A stretch of DNA of 64,000 nt, from NCBI GenBank assembly GCA_020832105.1, contig JAFIFH010000008.1:1-64000 (forward strand). Reading direction: 5' to 3'. Position numbers and translations under genes: made by a program. This stretch comes from Idiomarina sp. GTDB taxonomy: Bacteria > Pseudomonadota > Gammaproteobacteria > Enterobacterales > Alteromonadaceae. This document shows positions 38,807 to 47,929 of this stretch, one piece after another; the stretch's first letter is position 1, and each line of letters starts with the position of its first letter. The notes under the pieces were generated by a model that worked only from the letters and a program-made list of their open reading frames with translations, made no database searches and was not told where the DNA came from.

Positions 38807-40927
38807 CTACCAGATGCGCACGCGCTCTGCCGGTGGAATATACATCTCGTCACCTTCCTGTACATCAAAGGCTTCATAGAAGGCGTCCACATTACGTGGC
38901 GCACCCATCGCGCGATATTTTGGTGGAGCGTGCGGGCCACGGGCAATCTGCTCACGCATGGCATCGTCACGCATCTTCATTTTCCAGATCTGCGCCCAGC
39001 TCAGGAAGAAGCGTTGTTCACCAGTGTAGCCATCAAGAACTGGGGAATCATCACCTTCTAATGATTTCTGATACGCACGAAACGCCGTGGTTAAACCCAC
39101 CAGGTCGCCAATGTTTTCGCCCAACGCCACCTGGCCGTCAATGTTCTGGCCTGGCAAAGGTTCAAACGCGTTGAACTGATCAACCAGCAAACTGGCGCGC
39201 TCTTCGAATTGCTCTCGGTCGCTTTCTGTCCACCAGTTGGCCAGGTTTCCTGAACCATCATAACGCGAACCCTGGTCATCGAAGCCATGGCCGATTTCGT
39301 GACCAATCACCGCGCCAATACCGCCGTAGTTCACTGCATCGTCCGCTTCCATATCAAAGAAAGGCGGCTGCAGAATACCCGCCGGGAATACGATCTCGTT
39401 CGCCGTTGGGCTGTAATACGCATTAACCGTTTGTGGCGTCATACCCCACTCATCCCGATCAACCGGCTCACCAATGCGACCCGTCATATCACGGTAGTTC
39501 CACTCTGACGCTCGTTTGGTGTTACCAACCAAATCGTCAGCAGCAATTTCAAGGTCGCTGTAGTCTTTCCATTTAGTCGGGTAACCAATTTTCGGCGTGA
39601 AGCTGTTCAGCTTGTCCAACGCCTGCTCTTTGGTTTCGTCACTCATCCACTCAAGTTCATTGATTGAATCATCAAAAGCGGCCAACAAATTGTCGATCAG
39701 CTCTTCCATCCGCGCTTTCGCTTCTGGTGGGAAATAACGGGCAACATATTCTTCACCCAATACTTCACCAAGCACACCATTAGTTGCCTGCACCGCACGC
39801 TTCCAGCGTTCCTGCTGCTCAGGTACGCCGCTTAAGGTAGTCTGATAGAAATCAAAGTTAAGGTCAGCAAACTCACTACTCAGGCGTGACGCAAACGTAT
39901 TGACCGTGCGCAGTGACATGTAGTCCTGCCAGGTTTGCAGGTCGGTATCATGGAAGATTTCAGCAAAGCCTTCGAAATAAGATGGCATGCGGACCACCAG
40001 CTCACTGGCGCTATCAAGCTCGGCTTGCGAAGCGAACAGGCCATAGTCAAAGTCACCCAACAGCTCGTCAAGTTCATCTTTGCTCATTTTGTTGTACGTC
40101 GCTTCGGCGTCGCGGCTTTCTGCGCGAGTCCAGTGGTGCTCTGCAAGGCGCTCTTCAAGCGCATAAATACGCTCTGCTGCATCCTCAGCATTGTCATGAC
40201 CCGCAGCAGTTAGAATATCGGCTACGTAGGTCTTATATTTTTCACGAATGTCCGCAAAATCTTCAGAATCACGGAAATAGTAATCACGGTCTGGCAGGCC
40301 AAGGCCGCTCTGGCTCATATATAGTGTGTTGTATTCAGGATTGCGAGCATCAGCCCACACATAGTAGCCAATTGGACCACCAACACCGCGCAACTGAAGC
40401 TGCGCCATCACGGCGGTTAACTGATCATGGCTATCCGCACCAGAGATCATATCGAGCTCTGACTGAATCGGGCTAATACCCAGCTCTTCAATGCGATCAA
40501 CGTCCATGAAGCTGACATAAAAATCACCCAGCTTTTGCTCGTTCGAGCCATGTTCGATGTCTTCTTGTGCCTGCGCGTCTTCAATGATGCCGCGTAAACG
40601 CAGTTCATTTTCTTCAGCCAGGATGCGGAACGCACCATAGCTCGACATATCACTTGGGATTTCAGTATTGTCGTACCAGGCACCGTTCACATAGCGGAAC
40701 AAGTCGTCCTGCGGGCGTGCGGTGCGGTCGAAGTCTTCGAGGAACAAGCCTGAGTGCAATGCTTGCTGATTGGTGTCGGCTTGCTGGCTACTGTTATCTC
40801 GCTGCTCGGTTTGTGGGTCCGGGCGCGGTTGCTCGTCGTCGGTGCCTGGGCTACAGGCAACTAAGCCAAGCGCTAAAGCAACGCTGGTAGCGACCAGCGT
40901 TGTTGATTTTAAGATTCGGGTTTTCAT
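38807..40927 (-). CDS. M13-family (neprilysin/PepO-type) metallopeptidase lipoprotein
   Basis: A 706-residue zinc endopeptidase. The ATG at 40927 gives a lipoprotein signal with lipobox GLVAC, so it is probably anchored in the outer or inner membrane facing the periplasm; GAGGA lies upstream at wide spacing. The catalytic domain contains NAYYSPTANEIVFPAGILQPP, the substrate-binding NAYY motif, then the zinc site GHEIGHGFDDQG with HEIGH at 543-547, ENIGDLVGL (third zinc ligand) and a C-terminal typical of M13 enzymes (VDAFYEAFDVQEGD...RVRIW). It probably trims oligopeptides. Single-gene unit. Confidence 0.94.
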   Translation of the reverse strand: MKTRILKSTTLVATSVALALGLVACSPGTDDEQPRPDPQTEQRDNSSQQADTNQQALHSGLFLEDFDRTARPQDDLFRYVNGAWYDNTEIPSDMSSYGAFRILAEENELRLRGIIEDAQAQEDIEHGSNEQKLGDFYVSFMDVDRIEELGISPIQSELDMISGADSHDQLTAVMAQLQLRGVGGPIGYYVWADARNPEYNTLYMSQSGLGLPDRDYYFRDSEDFADIREKYKTYVADILTAAGHDNAEDAAERIYALEERLAEHHWTRAESRDAEATYNKMSKDELDELLGDFDYGLFASQAELDSASELVVRMPSYFEGFAEIFHDTDLQTWQDYMSLRTVNTFASRLSSEFADLNFDFYQTTLSGVPEQQERWKRAVQATNGVLGEVLGEEYVARYFPPEAKARMEELIDNLLAAFDDSINELEWMSDETKEQALDKLNSFTPKIGYPTKWKDYSDLEIAADDLVGNTKRASEWNYRDMTGRIGEPVDRDEWGMTPQTVNAYYSPTANEIVFPAGILQPPFFDMEADDAVNYGGIGAVIGHEIGHGFDDQGSRYDGSGNLANWWTESDREQFEERASLLVDQFNAFEPLPGQNIDGQVALGENIGDLVGLTTAFRAYQKSLEGDDSPVLDGYTGEQRFFLSWAQIWKMKMRDDAMREQIARGPHAPPKYRAMGAPRNVDAFYEAFDVQEGDEMYIPPAERVRIW

Positions 40928-41028
40928 TGGTTTAGCATTCCTCATGCGGTCACTGAAAAGATTAACAATTGCAGTGTATGCCTAGCGCGAGAGGACTGCA
41001 AAGGCAGGCGCTATTAAATTGTAAGCAA

Positions 41029-41610
41029 TTACAACAAATGACCAAATTTTTTGGTCTTGGTTGCCAAATAATGCTTGTTGTGTGCTGAAGCAGCCACTTG
41101 ATGAGGCACTCGCTCAACCACGTCGATGCCAGCGTCCTGCAGCGACTGCAACTTATCTGGATTGTTAGTCAGTAAACGTATCCGCTTGATATGCATAGCT
41201 TCAAGCATTGAAGCTGCGACATTATAGTCGCGAGCGTCAGGTAGAAAGCCGAGGATCTCGTTGGCTTCTACGGTATCCAGGCCCTTGTCCTGTTCAGCAT
41301 ATGCACGCAGTTTATTGATCAAGCCAATCCCACGCCCTTCCTGGCGCAGGTAGACGATGACGCCGCGGCCTTCGTCTGCAACTTTTTGCATGGCCGCTTC
41401 AAGCTGCGGCCCACAATCACAGCGCTCACTAAACAACGCATCACCGGTCAGACACTCGGAATGAACACGGGTCAGCACGGGTTCGCCATCACTGTAGTCA
41501 CCCATTGCCAGAGCAACATGCTCCTGGCCTGACTCTGTTTCGAAACCGATTAGTTCAAATTCCCCAAACGGGGTCGGGAGTTTGGTTCTCGCCGCAACAT
41601 TTACCTGCAT
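41029..41610 (-). CDS. ribA: GTP cyclohydrolase II
   Basis: RibA, 193 residues, which opens GTP to the pyrimidine precursor of riboflavin. The ATG at 41610 gives MQVNVAARTKLPTPFGEF, co-linear with E. coli MQLKRVAEAKLPTPWGDF; an in-frame GTG at 41619 is an alternative. Zinc cysteines are in HSECLTGDALFSERCDCG; the RQEGRGIG loop and LLTNNPDK block are intact. It stands alone, with no FMN riboswitch visible upstream. Confidence 0.96.
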   Translation of the reverse strand: MQVNVAARTKLPTPFGEFELIGFETESGQEHVALAMGDYSDGEPVLTRVHSECLTGDALFSERCDCGPQLEAAMQKVADEGRGVIVYLRQEGRGIGLINKLRAYAEQDKGLDTVEANEILGFLPDARDYNVAASMLEAMHIKRIRLLTNNPDKLQSLQDAGIDVVERVPHQVAASAHNKHYLATKTKKFGHLL

Positions 41611-41942
41611 GACGCTCACTTCAACCTGCTACTAGGGCTGCCTGACACCAATGAGGTTATAAGACACTGACGCAGAATCATCGTTACGCACGACCCGGCA
41701 GCATTGTGCGCGATGTAGTGATGACTCAAGGACTCATAACTGTAATGGCAGGAGTATACCAAAGTTGTCAAGCACACGCGCACAGATTAAGCCCACCAGT
41801 AAACTCTTTTTTAAGCTTCAGCGTATACACTATCTAATTACCGCCAGTTCATGGTTCGCCATTCAAGGGCTATTTCAAACCCATGGTCAACCAGGCAGCG
41901 CCTGGCTTCTGTGTAAGCCGGACCACAAAGGATCTGTAAGTC
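41611..41942. other. Intergenic region between ribA and the esterase gene
   Basis: 332 bp holding the promoters of the two divergent genes. No open reading frame, riboswitch-like fold or terminator stands out. Confidence 0.5.
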
Positions 41943-42830
41943 ATGTTAAAAATGCAAAGATTTGCCCTTGCCGCCGTAGCGCTTGCGGTTACCGCCTGCT
42001 CTCCCACCAGCGCACTGAATACTGTGGTGCCTTCAGGTAGCTATGAGCAGCATCAGGATATCGCCTATGCCGATGATCCCCGGCAGCAAATGGATATTTA
42101 CCTGCCGACACAGACCCCGCATAAATCAAGAGTAGTTGTCTTCGTATACGGTGGCTCATGGGAGGACGGTGACAAACAAGACTTTGAATTTATTGGCCAG
42201 GCCTTTGCGCGGTTAGGCTACGTCACCGTGATACCTAATTACCGACTTTACCCACAGGTTGAATTTCCTGACTTTGTTGACGATATCGCCCTCGCCCTAG
42301 CCACCTTACCATCGAAACTTGACGCCTATGATATCTGCCCGTCGGGTCGTGACATCATTCTCGCAGGGCATTCAGCGGGCGCCCATACCGCAGCTTTAAT
42401 CGCCACAGACCATCAATACTTGCAGCGTCAGCAAACAAATGGGGGCAGTTCAAACGATATTGAGCTTAGCGCCTTAATTGGCCTGGCTGGGCCCTATGAT
42501 CTGCCACTTGAGCATGAGCGGGTAAAAGACAAGTTCACCAAAGTTGAAGGCGACGAAGCGAACCCCATCGCCCTGGCAACTTCGCAATCACCGCCCACCT
42601 TATTGATTCATGGCGAGTCAGACACAGTCGCCAAACCCGAACATGCCGTGCAATTTGCCGAACGCCTTAGCGAGCTCGGGGTATACGCAGAGCTACACAC
42701 CTATTCACGTCGCCGCCATGTAGATTTAGTTGCCAGCCTGGCCAGTCCGTTGCGTTTCTGGACCCCAGCGTACGACGACATTCAAGCATTCCTCAACGAG
42801 CAAAACTTAAATACTCTGTGTAGCCGCTGA
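41943..42830 (+). CDS. Alpha/beta-hydrolase (carboxylesterase type), lipoprotein
   Basis: A 295-residue predicted lipoprotein: signal peptide with lipobox AVTAC near residue 19. The hydrolase core has VYGGSWEDGD at the oxyanion-hole position (usually HGGG), a GHSAGAH nucleophile elbow (Ser), a late HGESD block (probable Asp) and RRRHVD with the likely catalytic His. This matches the BD-FAE/esterase-lipase group. Substrate unknown; short-chain esters are usual. The start ATG follows AAAGGA at 10 bp; a second ATG three codons later is possible. It converges on a small lipoprotein gene. Confidence 0.85.
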   Translation: MLKMQRFALAAVALAVTACSPTSALNTVVPSGSYEQHQDIAYADDPRQQMDIYLPTQTPHKSRVVVFVYGGSWEDGDKQDFEFIGQAFARLGYVTVIPNYRLYPQVEFPDFVDDIALALATLPSKLDAYDICPSGRDIILAGHSAGAHTAALIATDHQYLQRQQTNGGSSNDIELSALIGLAGPYDLPLEHERVKDKFTKVEGDEANPIALATSQSPPTLLIHGESDTVAKPEHAVQFAERLSELGVYAELHTYSRRRHVDLVASLASPLRFWTPAYDDIQAFLNEQNLNTLCSR

Positions 42831-42835
42831 GCCTA

Positions 42836-42878
42836 CAAAAAAGCCGGCAACCGCATGTTCTGCAGTTCCCGGCTTTTT
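42836..42878. terminator. Bidirectional intrinsic terminator
   Basis: A long hairpin with outer stem AAAGCCGG/CCGGCTTT (about 42839-42876) and an inner imperfect AACcGCA/TGCaGTT stem, flanked by A and T runs. It lies between the converging esterase gene and the small lipoprotein gene. Confidence 0.75.
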
Positions 42879-42893
42879 GCTGTTAAATACTAA

Positions 42894-43265
42894 TTAACAG
42901 TTACGGTCGACGATATCACCCATATCATCAAACATATCGCCAAGCTCGTCGCTCCATTGGTCCATCCGCTCGCGCCAGCTGCGATCACCGCGGTCGCTGT
43001 CCATTTCGTCGGTATGCTCACGCCATTCTTCACGCATCTCTTCATAGCTTGATGCGCAAATGCGGCCGCGCTCACGGGCAGAACGCAACTCAGTGCGAAT
43101 CTCATTGTAAAGCTGCTCTGTGCGTTGGCCAGTCTGCTGACCCGCCTGGTCCATATTTTGCTGCCCAGCTGTACGTTCGTCTCTGTCGCTGCACGCTGTA
43201 GTTAATATGCCAACAGCGATAAGCGTGCCAAGTTTTACTGGTAATCCATGCATAAGTTTTTTCAT
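42894..43265 (-). CDS. Small lipoprotein, charged helical
   Basis: A 123-residue lipoprotein of unknown function. The signal ends in lipobox LTTAC, then the mature part is highly charged: Gln-rich linker, then alternating Arg and Glu/Asp helices (RTELRSARERGR, EEMREEWREH, RMDQWSDELGDMFDDMGD). Two cysteines, one in GRICASS and the C-terminal residue, might form a disulfide. The start at 43265 is 6 bp after GAGAGG; the ATG at 43268 is an alternative. It resembles no family I can name. Confidence 0.6.
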   Translation of the reverse strand: MKKLMHGLPVKLGTLIAVGILTTACSDRDERTAGQQNMDQAGQQTGQRTEQLYNEIRTELRSARERGRICASSYEEMREEWREHTDEMDSDRGDRSWRERMDQWSDELGDMFDDMGDIVDRNC

Positions 43266-43434
43266 CATAAGCCTCTCAAATATTTCCCTAGCTATGACAG
43301 GCACAAATTCAAACCTGCCGTCTGAACAAGCATTCAGATAATGCGTTTAGTCGTATTTAAGAGTGGTACAGACTGTTTTTTTGTCAACGTATATGGGCCG
43401 CGCTAACTCGTTTTTTACGTTAGTTAACACTCTC

Positions 43435-43824
43435 TTAATCAATTACTTCAATTTTCACCCGGGCCACACCCGCACTGATCTCTGCAATGTCGCTGAAGGC
43501 CGAACGTGACAAATCGATAATCCGGCCTTCAATAAAAGGCCCTCGGTCATTTATTCGGACAATGGTCGACTTCCCATTCGCGAGGTTGGTGACTCGCACC
43601 CGAGAATTAAACGGCAGTGTTTTGTGTGCAGCAGTATTTGCGGACTGATTAAAGCGTTCGCCGCTGGCGGTTTTCCGAAACTGATACTTCATCGCGTAGT
43701 AAGACGCAACACCGGTCTCAGTAAAGCCAACTTGCTGCAGGTTAGGCGGAGGCGTTGATGCGCAGGCACTGATTAAAAATGCACACACCAATACGCTGAT
43801 AATGCGAAAAACGTTGGAGCTCAT
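43435..43824 (-). CDS. rlpA: RlpA-like septal ring lytic transglycosylase, short form
   Basis: A 129-residue lipoprotein with lipobox ISAC and a double-psi beta-barrel domain. The diagnostic blocks are GVASYYAMKYQFRKTASGERF, AAHKTLPF, VRVTNLANGKS and RINDRGPF...RIIDLSRSA. In Pseudomonas and E. coli RlpA acts on peptidoglycan lacking stem peptides at the division site; those proteins carry a C-terminal SPOR domain, missing here, so septal targeting is doubtful. Divergent from the M3 peptidase gene. The start ATG at 43824 is preferred to an upstream GTG. Confidence 0.88.
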   Translation of the reverse strand: MSSNVFRIISVLVCAFLISACASTPPPNLQQVGFTETGVASYYAMKYQFRKTASGERFNQSANTAAHKTLPFNSRVRVTNLANGKSTIVRINDRGPFIEGRIIDLSRSAFSDIAEISAGVARVKIEVID

Positions 43825-44132
43825 AAATGGCACTCTAATTGATATGTTTAGTCAAGTTCGCGTCATCCTATCTGAATCGTCAGCCTTTTTTATAATCATT
43901 TATTAAAAAATTACCGTTGTGAGCGCAAAGCAACTCGCAGCAGTCAATCATCGCCAATTTATTATCGTTAGTCGCGCATATGTTATTTAGTTATTGTATT
44001 CACGTATCAAATCGTAGAAAGTCTTGCGAATCCCGACGTTTCAGTCAGCTAAGTCTACATGAGTTATCCGACTGAAGCGCCGCGGATCAAATGACATCCT
44101 TACCCTATTGCACCACCTTCCCAGGAACTACT
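43825..44132. other. Divergent intergenic region between rlpA-like and M3 peptidase genes
   Basis: 308 bp, AT-rich around 43880-43920 and 43970-44010. It must contain both divergent promoters but no single -35/-10 pair or operator stands out. Confidence 0.45.
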
Positions 44133-46310
44133 ATGTATAAAAAAACATTGACTGCGGTCGCGATCAGCGCCGCGCTGGCTATCTCCAGCAGTGCTGCATT
44201 TGCAGCGCAGAGTACCGAATCCAGACCAGCTGCTGGCTATGAAAATGCTCAGGATGACTTCTTGAGTAGTAATCCGTTTGCTCAAGCCTCTGCTCTGCAA
44301 TATGAGGCACCAGACTTTCGTTTAATTGAAGATGCTCATTTCATGCCTGCATTTGAACGCGGTATGGCAGAACACAAAGCGGATATCGACCGTATTATCA
44401 ATAACTCAGCTGCCCCCACCTTTGAAAACACCATTGTTGCTATGGAGCAAAGCGGCGAGCTTTTAACCCGGGTTTCCCGCGTATTCTCTAACCTCAGCGG
44501 CACTGACAGTAATGAAGCGCGCCGCCAGCTGCAACGCGACCTATCGCCAAAACTCTCAGCCCACGCTGACGACATTAACCTGAACCCTGAACTCTTTGCT
44601 CGCATCGAGGCCATCTATGAGCAACGCGATTCGTTGGATTTAGACGCTGAGTCAGCTCGCTTGCTGGACATCTACTATGACCGTTTCGTGCGCGCCGGTG
44701 CGACATTAAATGATGAGCAACGTCAGCAAATCCGTGCCCTGAACGAAGAGCATGCCCGCCTTGGCACGCAGTTTTCACAAAATCAGTTAGCGATTACAAG
44801 AGATATCGCCGTGATTGTCGACAACGAAGAAGCGCTTGCGGGTTTGTCACCAAGCCAGATTAGCCGCATGCAAAGCGCAGCCCAGGACGCAGGGCACGAA
44901 GGCAAATATTTAATTAGTATTACCAATACGACCCGCCAGCCAATCCTGTCGTCGTTAGACAATCGTGAACTGCGCCAGCGTGTCTGGGAGGCCTCTGCTT
45001 ATCGTGGTACCAGTGGCGAGTATGACAACCGCCCACTAGTGTCACGCTTAACCCAAATCCGTGCCGAGCGCGCTGAATTACTTGGCTATAACAACTGGGC
45101 AGAATATCAGCTGCAAAATACCATGGCAGAAACGCCAGAGAACGTATACGACATGCTTAACAGCATGGTACCTGCGGTGGTCGAGAACACTGAGCGTGAA
45201 CAAGCCTATATTGAGGCGATGATTGAGCGTGAAGGCGGCGACTTTGACGTGCAGCCGTGGGACTGGGCTTACTATGCAGAGATGGTTCGTCAGGAACGCT
45301 ATGACCTGAACGAAGACGAAGTGCGCGAGTATTTTGAGTTCAACCGTGTGTTACATGATGGCGTATTTTACACCATGAACCGCCTGTACGGGATTACCTT
45401 TGAGCGCCGTGACGATTTACCAGCGTATCACCCTAACGTTGAAGTATATGAGGTATTCGACCACGACGGCACAAGCATGGCTATTTTCTATGCTGACTAC
45501 TTTGCCCGTGAAGGTAAGCGTGGTGGTGCCTGGATGAGTTCTTTTGTCGGCCAGTCACATTTACTGGAGAAAAAGCCAGTGGTGGTTAATGTCATGAACA
45601 TCGCTAAGGCGCCTGAAGGCGAACCCACCCTGATTTCCTATGACAATGTCACCACCATGTTCCATGAATTAGGTCATGGGATTCACGGCATGTTCTCCAA
45701 CGTGCACTATCCCTCTCTTGCCGGCACGTCAGTGTCACGGGACTTTGTCGAGTTCCCATCGACATTTGAAGAAGACTGGGCCGCTTACCCTGAGGTGTTA
45801 AGCAACTACGCTAAGCACTATGAAACCGGGGAGTCAATTCCTGACGAGTTGCTCGAGAAAATCATGCAGTCACGCAGCTTCAACCAGGGCTTCGACACCC
45901 TCGAGTACATGTCAGCAGCCTTGCTGGATATGGAGTGGCACACTCTGGGTGCAGATGCCGGCGAGCAAGACGTGGAGGCCTTTGAGGCTGCAGCCCTTGA
46001 AAAGCATGGGGTGAACCTGGCGGCAGTACCACCGCGTTATAAGTCGACGTTCTTTAATCATTCCATCGGTGGTGGTTATTCAGCTGGCTATTATGCATAT
46101 ATGTGGAGTGAGATTTTAGCCGCTGACGCATTCGCTTATCTGCAGACTAAAGGTGGATTATCACGGGAAAACGGCGACATCTACCGTCGTAATATTCTCG
46201 AAGTTGGTAACTCTCGCCCGCCAATGGACTCCTACATTGAGTTTCGTGGTCAGGAGCCTACCACCGATGCGTTACTCATTCGCCGTGGCTTAAAGTCGAC
46301 CGTAAACTAG
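44133..46310 (+). CDS. dcp: M3-family peptidyl-dipeptidase (Dcp-like), exported
   Basis: A 725-residue zinc peptidase. The ATG at 44133, 7 bp after CCAGGA, gives a clear signal peptide (about 1-24, cleaved after AAFA), so the enzyme is periplasmic. The zinc site HELGHGIHG is at 511-519, with the second part SVSRDFVEFPSTFEEDWA supplying the Glu ligand, and the C-terminal GGGYSAGYYAYMWSE block is the substrate-binding region. This matches Dcp rather than oligopeptidase A (PrlC). It removes dipeptides from peptide C-termini. It ends at a strong terminator. Confidence 0.92.
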   Translation: MYKKTLTAVAISAALAISSSAAFAAQSTESRPAAGYENAQDDFLSSNPFAQASALQYEAPDFRLIEDAHFMPAFERGMAEHKADIDRIINNSAAPTFENTIVAMEQSGELLTRVSRVFSNLSGTDSNEARRQLQRDLSPKLSAHADDINLNPELFARIEAIYEQRDSLDLDAESARLLDIYYDRFVRAGATLNDEQRQQIRALNEEHARLGTQFSQNQLAITRDIAVIVDNEEALAGLSPSQISRMQSAAQDAGHEGKYLISITNTTRQPILSSLDNRELRQRVWEASAYRGTSGEYDNRPLVSRLTQIRAERAELLGYNNWAEYQLQNTMAETPENVYDMLNSMVPAVVENTEREQAYIEAMIEREGGDFDVQPWDWAYYAEMVRQERYDLNEDEVREYFEFNRVLHDGVFYTMNRLYGITFERRDDLPAYHPNVEVYEVFDHDGTSMAIFYADYFAREGKRGGAWMSSFVGQSHLLEKKPVVVNVMNIAKAPEGEPTLISYDNVTTMFHELGHGIHGMFSNVHYPSLAGTSVSRDFVEFPSTFEEDWAAYPEVLSNYAKHYETGESIPDELLEKIMQSRSFNQGFDTLEYMSAALLDMEWHTLGADAGEQDVEAFEAAALEKHGVNLAAVPPRYKSTFFNHSIGGGYSAGYYAYMWSEILAADAFAYLQTKGGLSRENGDIYRRNILEVGNSRPPMDSYIEFRGQEPTTDALLIRRGLKSTVN

Positions 46311-46330
46311 AGCGTATATCACTTACCTAT

Positions 46331-46357
46331 AGCCCCGCACATGCGGGGCTTTTTTTA
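46331..46357 (+). terminator. Intrinsic terminator of the M3 peptidase gene
   Basis: Stem 46331-46339 with 46342-46350 and a run of seven T residues. The stop codon of the converging tal gene (46355-46357) falls in the T tract. On the minus strand it has no T run, so it serves the plus strand only. Confidence 0.9.
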
Positions 46358-47929
46358 TCTCGATGGCCCGACGTACACCGGCAAATCCTGATTGCGCACA
46401 ACAACCAACCACTGCCGCAACTCACCCTCCAGCGCACGATCTTCAGTCAGCAAAGAGAAGTTTTGTCGTACCACGCCAACGAAGTCAAGCAGCGATGTGC
46501 CCATCGCAATTACGCTACCCTGCGCTCGTTGACGCAATTGCACAGCCTGCCAGGCCGCCAGCATCGAAGCCACCACAACCTGCTCGGTTAACTCCAGTAC
46601 CCGCATCGCATCGCGCGCCGCGATGGTTCCCATACTCACTTTATCCTGATTATGGCACTCAGTTGAGCGTGAAAATACCGATGCCGGCATGGTCAGTTTG
46701 AGCGCCTCCGCAGTCCATGCAGAGCAGCCAATTTGCACGGCTTTAAAGCCATGGTTAATCGCCCCTCGAGCCCCGGTAGCCGCTGACAGATTTGCCGGCA
46801 ATCCATTGTTAGTCTTGACATCCAGCATAAGGGCCATTTGCCGGTCATGTAAATCCGCCAGGTTCGCTACCTGAGTTTTCAAGGTGTCCATGGCCATAGC
46901 AATGTGCCCCCCATAAAAGTGACCGCCATGCAGTACCCGCTCACTTTCAGGGTCGACCAAAGGATTATCGTTGGCGCTATTCAGCTCATTTTCTATGGTT
47001 ACCCGTAAAAATGGCAGGCAATCTTCCAGTACGCCAATAATATGCGGCGCGCAGCGCAACGAATAACGATCCTGTAAGCGGTCAGCATTGCGCTCTGCAG
47101 CTGTGTCCAATAGGTCTTCACGCAACCAGCCTGCCACCCGCTGCTGCCCGGCGTGGGGTTTCATCGCGAACAGCTTTTCATCAAAGTGGTAGGGGTTACC
47201 AGCAACGCCCACACAGGCCATCGCTGTCACCCGGGTGGATAGCTGGCTCAGGTACGCTGCGCGGTGCCATGCCAGGCACGCGATAGCCGTCATCACCGCG
47301 GTCCCATTCATGATCGCCAGTGCCTCTTTTGGGCGTAAGGTATACAGTGGCAAACCAATACTGGCAAAGGCCTGTGTCGCCGGCATGCTCTGACCGTTGA
47401 AGTTAACATCGCGCTCGCCAATCAGTGCCCCCGCCACATAAGACAAAGGCGTCAGGTCACCACTGGCACCCACACTACCCTCCTGTGGAATCAGCGGTAA
47501 AATATCGTAATTCAGCATCGCAGTGAGGTATTCCAACAGCGCAAAACTGACCCCGGAATATCCCTGAGTCAGCGAGTTTAAACGCACCGCGAGAATAGCC
47601 CGGGTCTCCTCCCGGCTAAACATGGCGCCCAGCCCACAGCCATGAAAGCGGGTCAGGTGTACCGGCAGCTCAGCGGCCAGCGCTTTACTGACCGACACAG
47701 TGCAACTGTCGCCATACCCGGTGGTGACGCCATAGACCACGCCGTCATCATCGAGTAAGCGCTCAATCAACGCGCTTCCCGCATTAATGCGCTGCATAAA
47801 ATGTAGGTCGCTAGATAATTCGGCATTAGCTTCGCGCTTTGAGAGTTTGACGATATCTTCAATGGCTAGTGGCCCATCCCCAAATACTACGGTGGCTGTT
47901 TGATGCTTCTCTTGTATTGCGCTATTCAT
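46355..47929 (-). CDS. tal: Tyrosine ammonia-lyase (PYP chromophore biosynthesis)
   Basis: A 524-residue aromatic amino acid ammonia-lyase. It should deaminate tyrosine to p-coumarate, the PYP chromophore precursor. The self-processed MIO triad Ala-Ser-Gly is at 155-157 (GSVGASGDLTPL). VYGVTTGYG at 65-73 carries the catalytic Tyr; SANDNPLVDPE and a GAINHGFKAVQIG block follow. The selectivity pair near 95-96 is Phe-His (RFHGCG), unlike His-Leu of Rhodobacter TAL, so histidine or phenylalanine activity cannot be excluded from sequence alone; gene context argues strongly for tyrosine. It overlaps pcl by 4 bp and is the last gene of the operon. Confidence 0.9.
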   Translation of the reverse strand: MNSAIQEKHQTATVVFGDGPLAIEDIVKLSKREANAELSSDLHFMQRINAGSALIERLLDDDGVVYGVTTGYGDSCTVSVSKALAAELPVHLTRFHGCGLGAMFSREETRAILAVRLNSLTQGYSGVSFALLEYLTAMLNYDILPLIPQEGSVGASGDLTPLSYVAGALIGERDVNFNGQSMPATQAFASIGLPLYTLRPKEALAIMNGTAVMTAIACLAWHRAAYLSQLSTRVTAMACVGVAGNPYHFDEKLFAMKPHAGQQRVAGWLREDLLDTAAERNADRLQDRYSLRCAPHIIGVLEDCLPFLRVTIENELNSANDNPLVDPESERVLHGGHFYGGHIAMAMDTLKTQVANLADLHDRQMALMLDVKTNNGLPANLSAATGARGAINHGFKAVQIGCSAWTAEALKLTMPASVFSRSTECHNQDKVSMGTIAARDAMRVLELTEQVVVASMLAAWQAVQLRQRAQGSVIAMGTSLLDFVGVVRQNFSLLTEDRALEGELRQWLVVVRNQDLPVYVGPSR

